In this document: piece after piece, positions 59,786 through 64,000 of the stretch | Layout: the number at the start of each line of letters is the position of its first letter | Numbering within the stretch: the stretch's first letter is position 1 | Assembly (NCBI GenBank): GCA_963850525.1 | Contig: CAWKLQ010000004.1 | Location: 372,001 to 436,000 of the forward strand | DNA from: JAEMQF01 sp963850525 | GTDB lineage: Bacteria; Pseudomonadota; Gammaproteobacteria; Burkholderiales; Burkholderiaceae_C | DNA length: 64,000 bases | Direction of reading: 5' to 3' | The notes under the pieces: generated by a model | Seen by the model: only the letters and a program-made list of their open reading frames with translations | Told to the model about the DNA's origin: nothing | Databases searched by the model: none | Made by a program: the position numbers and the translations under genes

Positions 59786-61000
59786 CTAGAAACCGATGTC
59801 CAGCCCGAGCAGGTCACCGGCGGCGTCGCCGGCAGCTTCGCCCTCCTGGGCGCGTGCAGCGTCGATCAGCGCCTCGGGGTCGACGCGAGTCGTCAGGCTC
59901 ACGGCTTGCAGCCGCATGCGCGTCAGCGCGACAGCGGCAAAAGGCCAGTACAGCCCGAGCGTGAGCACCATCAACAGCCAGTTCTTCAGGGTCAGCCCGA
60001 GCAGCGGGAGGAACTCGAGCCGGCTGCGAAAACGCATCGACGAGTTGCCGGTGCGCGACCACAACAGGTTTTGCATGCGCGACGCGAAGTAGGGGCGCGG
60101 CAAGAGCTGAACGACCAAGATGCCGCCCACTCCGGCGACCAGGATCGCAATGAACGCGAATGCACCGCGCGGTGCCGCCAGGCCGGCCCCGCCCGCCAGG
60201 CCGAGCAACATCACGAGCCCCAGCAACGCGGCGCCCGCCAGCAGCGCGACGCCGAGCGTCTTGAGGAACACCAGGTAGAACGCGCCCACCGTGCTGCGCA
60301 ACTCGGTCTGCTGCTGGGCCAAGGCGTAGTGATTGTGCTGATAGCTCTTCAGGTTCCACCACAGCCAAGGCGCGGCGAGCAGCATCACACCGAGCACGCC
60401 GCCGAGAAAGGCGAAGTACCACGGCGGCGGTTTCGTCTCGTCGGTGACGAACAGCACCGACGCCAGGATCAGGATGCCGGGGACGAACAGCGGCACCATG
60501 GCGCGATACGCGCCCGCCACCGTGCCCTTGAAGCGAAACCGCAAGCCCCGCCAGCTGGTATTGGCCAGGCGAAACTGCATCGACGACTTGAAGAGTGCAG
60601 GCCAGAGCGCGGCGATCGCGACGAACGCCACCAAACCGGCGAGCGGCGAAAAATTCCCTGCCACCGAATAGAGGCCGACGAGCGCACCGGTCAGCGCATA
60701 ACCGCGCAGCATTTTTTTCGGGTCGCCGTGAAAGTCCAGCGGCGCGCCGGCGATTTGCGTCGCGCCGTAGAAGTAGCGCAGGCGCCGCACCTTGGCCCAC
60801 GGGAAGTAGATGCCAAGCGTCACCAGCACGAGCAGCAGGTTCACGACCCAGATGCGAAAGTACTCGCTGCCCGAGCCGGTGAACTGGATCGGCAGACTGT
60901 GCTCGCGGGGGGGTTCGCGCGTCGCGGGGAGGGGGGTCGAGTTCAAGTCGCAGCGGGCCGAGGGCAGCGCCGCGGCGAATGTTTGAAGAACGGCGTGCAC
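59786..61000 (-). CDS. YjgN-family (DUF898) multipass membrane protein
   Basis: A roughly 404-residue inner-membrane protein with about eight to ten hydrophobic segments. The DUF898 hallmarks YFRIWVVNLLLVLVTLGIY and FPWAKVRRLRYFYGAT come early, and a second related motif, LGLYWPFAAVALTRMRL, is near the C-terminus. The function is unknown. The start is not settled: GTG at 61000 is used, while TTG at 61063 would leave only 5 nt to the divergent GST start and TTG at 60943 is also possible. Confidence 0.82.
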   Translation of the reverse strand: MHAVLQTFAAALPSARCDLNSTPLPATREPPREHSLPIQFTGSGSEYFRIWVVNLLLVLVTLGIYFPWAKVRRLRYFYGATQIAGAPLDFHGDPKKMLRGYALTGALVGLYSVAGNFSPLAGLVAFVAIAALWPALFKSSMQFRLANTSWRGLRFRFKGTVAGAYRAMVPLFVPGILILASVLFVTDETKPPPWYFAFLGGVLGVMLLAAPWLWWNLKSYQHNHYALAQQQTELRSTVGAFYLVFLKTLGVALLAGAALLGLVMLLGLAGGAGLAAPRGAFAFIAILVAGVGGILVVQLLPRPYFASRMQNLLWSRTGNSSMRFRSRLEFLPLLGLTLKNWLLMVLTLGLYWPFAAVALTRMRLQAVSLTTRVDPEALIDAARAQEGEAAGDAAGDLLGLDIGF

Positions 61001-61068
61001 TCTAGCATCGGCGCGTTCACGCTCACGTTCGCTAGAATCATTTGCAGCAGGGACACAAGACAAAATCC

Positions 61069-61683
61069 ATGAAACTGATCGGTTCGCTGACCAGCCCTTA
61101 CGTGCGCAAAGTGCGCATCGTGATGGCCGAAAAAAAGCTCGACTATCAGTTTGAACTCGAAGACGTCTGGGGCAACGACGCGATTCTGGCGATCAACCCC
61201 CTCGGCAAAGTACCTTGCCTGGTGCTCGAAGGCCGCGAAGCGGTGTTCGATTCGCGCGTCATCGTCGAGTATCTGGATTCACGCTCCCCGGTCGCGTGCC
61301 TGATCCCCGAGCCGAACCGCGAACGCACCGAAGTGCGCACCTGGGAGGCGCTCGCCGACGGCGTGCTCGACGCCGCGATCCTGGCGCGCCTCGAAGGCCA
61401 TTGGCCGGGGCGCAGCAGCGAGCAGCGCAGCAGTGCCTGGATTGCGCGCCAGCTGAGCCGCATTCACGCGGCGCTGGCGGCCATGAGCAGCACCTTGGGC
61501 GAGCGCGCCTGGTGCTGCGGAACGCACCTGACGCTGGCCGATATCGCGCTGGGTTGCACGCTCGGCTACCTTGACTTTCGCTTCCCCGACATCGCCTGGC
61601 GCGCCGCCCACCCCAACCTGATGCGCTTATTCGACAAGTTGTCGGTGCGGCAGAGTTTTATCGATACCTTGCCGCCCGCCTAA
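61069..61683 (+). CDS. Glutathione S-transferase family protein
   Basis: A 204-residue cytosolic GST-fold protein. The N-terminal thioredoxin-like half begins MKLIGSLTSPYVRKVRIVMAEK and contains NPLGKVPCLVLEG and the glutathione-binding DSRVIVEYL near residue 61. An all-helical C-terminal half follows, with LTLADIALGCTLGYLDFR near 164. It resembles the Ser-type YibF/SspA-like GSTs; no substrate can be assigned. The ATG at 61069 is chosen since the fold begins there. It diverges from the YjgN-like gene and converges on the LuxR-type gene 12 nt away. Confidence 0.93.
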   Translation: MKLIGSLTSPYVRKVRIVMAEKKLDYQFELEDVWGNDAILAINPLGKVPCLVLEGREAVFDSRVIVEYLDSRSPVACLIPEPNRERTEVRTWEALADGVLDAAILARLEGHWPGRSSEQRSSAWIARQLSRIHAALAAMSSTLGERAWCCGTHLTLADIALGCTLGYLDFRFPDIAWRAAHPNLMRLFDKLSVRQSFIDTLPPA

Positions 61684-61695
61684 GGCCTGCGCCCT

Positions 61696-62343
61696 TCAAC
61701 CCGCCTGCGCCTCCATCGAGGCGGCGCGCCGGTCGAGCTGCAATTTGCGGTACAGCGTGCGAATGCTCAGGCCCACTTCGTGTTCGGTCGTCAGCAATTC
61801 GCGCGCCACTTCGTGCACGAGGTAGCCCTCGCCGATGCGCTCGAGCAGGCGCAGCTGCACGTCGCTCAGTCGCAGCGCGTCCCGCGTATCGCTACCGACC
61901 CCGGCGCCGCTCCAGACCGGGGCTTCGAAGCGCAACTTGGCCTGGCGCGCGATCGACGGCGCCATCGGCGATTCGCCGGCCAGCACCTTGACGATCGCCT
62001 CCCGCAAGGTTTCGGGTGATCCGCCGTGCACGTAATAGCCATCAGCCCCTTGCGCAATCGCCTCCATCAGCATCGGGTCATCGAGCGACAGTGCACCCAC
62101 CAGCAGCAGCGGGCGCGTGTCGCGCGGCTGATTGCACAGTTCCTCGAGGACGACCTCCAGGTCGGAGCGGCGGACCTGCAAATCAAGCAGGACCAGGTCG
62201 GGCGGGACGCTGCGCACGCTGCGCAGCGCGTTGGGCAACGTGGCGCTCAAGGTCGCCACCTCCATTCCCGGCATCGCCTCGATGGCGCGGCGCAAGTGCT
62301 CACCGACGTTTGCGTCGTTCTGAAGCAGAAGCAGGCGGGCCAT
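61696..62343 (-). CDS. LuxR-type response regulator with a degenerate receiver
   Basis: A 215-residue protein. The N-terminal receiver-like domain (about 1-120) keeps the phospho-acceptor-like Asp in LVLLDLQ. It has N-D rather than two acidic residues in LLLLQNDANVG and lacks the usual conserved Lys (GYYVHGGSP). The C-terminal LuxR/GerE helix-turn-helix is at about 150-205 (LSDVQLRLLERIGEGYLVHEVARELL). No histidine kinase gene is adjacent. It may work without phosphorylation. Confidence 0.85.
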   Translation of the reverse strand: MARLLLLQNDANVGEHLRRAIEAMPGMEVATLSATLPNALRSVRSVPPDLVLLDLQVRRSDLEVVLEELCNQPRDTRPLLLVGALSLDDPMLMEAIAQGADGYYVHGGSPETLREAIVKVLAGESPMAPSIARQAKLRFEAPVWSGAGVGSDTRDALRLSDVQLRLLERIGEGYLVHEVARELLTTEHEVGLSIRTLYRKLQLDRRAASMEAQAG

Positions 62344-62442
62344 GGTGCGGGGGCGGAGGGCGTGCAGACGATGGTGGCGCCCCATTGTTCGCATGCGTAC
62401 GGATCTGCCTACCCCCTCAACGCGGGGTGGAGCACGCGCCGT

Positions 62443-64000
62443 TCAACCCGGCGCAGCGCTGCCCACGACGGCGAAACTCGACGCCTGCGCCATCGGCCAG
62501 TACACCTTGAACACCTGGTGCGGCGGGTCGCCCGAAAGCAGGGATCCCTGAGCGACGAACGGTAACAAATTCGCGAGCAGCTTGACGCCGTGGTCGGACG
62601 TGCGCCGCACGATGTGCAAGGCGCTGATCTGCCCGGGGTGCGTCAGGCCCGCCGCCTGCACCAGTTCCTTGAGCGCCATGAGCGTGTTCTCGTGGAACTG
62701 GTAAACGCGTTCCGTCTTCGTCGGTACGACGAGGGCCTGCTGACGCAGCGCATCCTGCGTCGTCACGCCCGTCGGGCAATGCCCCGTATGGCAATGCTGC
62801 GCCTGGATGCAGCCCAGCGCAAACATGAAGCCGCGCGCCGAGTTGCACCAGTCTGCGCCGAGCGCCATCATGCGCGCGATGTCGAATGCGCTGACCACCT
62901 TGCCGGCGCAGCCCAGGCGAATCTTGTCGCGCAAGTTCAGACCGACGAGTGTGTTGTGGACGAGCAGCAGGCCCTCTTGCAGCGGCGCGCCGACGTGGTC
63001 GGTGAATTCCAGGGGCGCAGCGCCGGTGCCGCCTTCCGCGCCATCGACGACGATGAAATCCGGCGTGATTCCCGTCTCCAGCATCGCCTTGGCGATCGCG
63101 AACCATTCCCAGGGGTGGCCGATGCACAGCTTGAAGCCGGTCGGCTTGCCCCCCGACAACTCGCGCAGGCGCTCGATGAAGTGCATCATTTGCAGCGGCG
63201 TGTCGAATGCGCTGTGGCGCGCCGGCGAGACGCAGTCCACGCCCTCGGGAACGCCGCGCGCCTGGGCGATCTCGATCGTGACCTTCGCCCCCGGCAACAC
63301 CCCACCATGGCCCGGCTTGGCGCCTTGGCTGAGCTTGAGTTCGATCATCTTCACCTGCGGCTCGCTGGCGTTTTTCGCAAACCGATCGGCGTTGAACGAG
63401 CCGTCGTCATTGCGGCAGCCGAAGTAACCCGAGCCCACTTCCCAGATCAAGTCGCCACCCTGTTCGCGGTGATAGCGGCTGATGCTGCCCTCACCCGTGT
63501 CGTGCGCAAATTTGCCGCGCCGCGCTCCGGCGTTCAGCGCGAGGATCGCGTTGGCGCTGAGCGCGCCGAAACTCATCGCCGAGATGTTGAAGACGCTGGT
63601 GCTGTATGGCTGGGCGCGGGTCGGGCCGACGAGCACGCGAAAGTCGTGCGAGTCGATCTGGCTCGGAACCAGCGAGTGATTGATCCATTCGTAGCCGGTC
63701 GCGCCCACGTCGAGCTGGGTGCCGAAGGGTCGCTTGTCGGAGTCGCCCTTGGAGCGCTGGTAGACGAGCGAGCGCTGTTGGCGCGAAAACGGCGCCGCGT
63801 CGTTGTCGCCTTCGATGAAATACTGGCGAATCTCCGGCCGGATGAATTCGAGCAGGAAGCGCAAGTGCCCGATCACCGGGTAATTGCGCAGCACCGAGCG
63901 CTGCGACTGGTTGATGTCGCGAAACCCCAGCCCGACCAGGAACAGGAAAACCAGCGCCGGCAGCCAGCCCACGCCGATGGCGAGCCAGCACAAAGTGCTC
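62443..64000 (-). CDS. FMN-binding glutamate-synthase-family protein (5' end outside window)
   Basis: At least 516 residues, with an N-terminal membrane segment (LPALVFLFLVGLGF) and the glutamate-synthase central/FMN domain: FNISAMSFGALSANAILALN near residue 140, SRYHREQGGDLIWEVGSGYFG, PGHGGVLPGAKV, and GAEGGTGAAPLEF near 335. A Cys cluster (GCIQAQHCHTGHCPTG) near 395 would bind a 3Fe-4S centre. It lacks the glutaminase domain, so it is an archaeal-type or membrane-bound GltS-like enzyme of unsettled role. The frame is open to the right edge, and the TTG at 63993 is unlikely to be the start. Confidence 0.9.
   Translation of the reverse strand, partial: STLCWLAIGVGWLPALVFLFLVGLGFRDINQSQRSVLRNYPVIGHLRFLLEFIRPEIRQYFIEGDNDAAPFSRQQRSLVYQRSKGDSDKRPFGTQLDVGATGYEWINHSLVPSQIDSHDFRVLVGPTRAQPYSTSVFNISAMSFGALSANAILALNAGARRGKFAHDTGEGSISRYHREQGGDLIWEVGSGYFGCRNDDGSFNADRFAKNASEPQVKMIELKLSQGAKPGHGGVLPGAKVTIEIAQARGVPEGVDCVSPARHSAFDTPLQMMHFIERLRELSGGKPTGFKLCIGHPWEWFAIAKAMLETGITPDFIVVDGAEGGTGAAPLEFTDHVGAPLQEGLLLVHNTLVGLNLRDKIRLGCAGKVVSAFDIARMMALGADWCNSARGFMFALGCIQAQHCHTGHCPTGVTTQDALRQQALVVPTKTERVYQFHENTLMALKELVQAAGLTHPGQISALHIVRRTSDHGVKLLANLLPFVAQGSLLSGDPPHQVFKVYWPMAQASSFAVVGSAAPG

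Noticed and set aside
61016..61038. Sigma-70 promoter for the GST-family gene (TAGAAT as -10, TTCACG as -35)
   Set aside because: The spacer is only 11 nt and no better -35 was found, so I do not list it as a feature.

Overview
The window is a high-GC (about two thirds G+C by eye), gene-dense chromosomal segment of a betaproteobacterium. It is most likely from Burkholderiales: the argS / SPOR-protein / dsbA order, the AmpG-type permease, the tandem family-5 binding proteins and the LIV-type transport operon all fit that order. I support 55 protein genes. I see no rRNA, tRNA, insertion sequence, prophage or CRISPR array.

Layout. 1-3869 (minus): a partial lptA, dsbA, a SPOR-domain protein and argS. 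4019-5797 (plus): a Ser/Thr kinase fused to a cyclic-nucleotide-binding domain, then a PsiF-type small exported protein. 5850-12873: a LysR regulator facing a plus-strand run of a haloacid-dehalogenase-like HAD, malate synthase G, a geranylgeranyl-reductase-like flavoprotein and an M14 carboxypeptidase. 12970-19084 (minus): M48 peptidase, AmpG-like permease, anti-sigma factor and ECF sigma factor with an apparent autoregulated promoter, then acetoacetyl-CoA synthetase. 19163-26761: two paralogous oligopeptide-type binding proteins diverging from two permeases and a double ATPase. 27318-29457 (minus): an FMN riboswitch upstream of a stand-alone lumazine synthase, then an NTF2-like protein and a DUF6929-like protein.

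29503-46066 (minus) is the most interesting region. Twelve co-oriented genes run from a three-domain molybdenum hydroxylase (FAD subunit plus a fused 2Fe-2S/Mo subunit) through a 6-hydroxynicotinate-reductase homologue, a UPF0280 (ApbE-like) protein, a DUF1185 protein, an apparently exported nicotinamidase, a LIV-type ABC transporter with a fused LivH-LivM permease, and a HyuA/HyuB hydantoinase pair. Together they suggest uptake, hydroxylation, ring reduction and hydrolytic ring opening of nicotinate or a similar N-heterocycle. A sirtuin gene diverges from the head of this cluster.

46902-50469 (minus): a three-gene, 4-bp-overlapping operon for a secreted small protein, a PapD-like chaperone and a probable outer-membrane barrel with a C-terminal SdrD-B-like domain. 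50549-52655 (minus): LemA and two TPM-domain proteins. 52753-54965 (minus): purB overlapping pyrF. 55132-58265 (plus), divergent from purB: a bacterial URC-type uracil catabolism cluster (GTP-cyclohydrolase-II-like, DUF1688, uracil phosphoribosyltransferase), followed by an orphan Phd-type antitoxin. 58618-64000: M48 peptidase, YjgN (DUF898) membrane protein, SspA/GST-like protein, LuxR-type regulator and a partial FMN-binding glutamate-synthase-like protein.

Four copies of one long inverted-repeat element (each arm about 26 bp) lie at 12878, 33348, 37043 and 42260. Three are inside the 29.5-46 kb cluster, and one supplies the C-terminal tail and stop codon of the Mo-hydroxylase gene.
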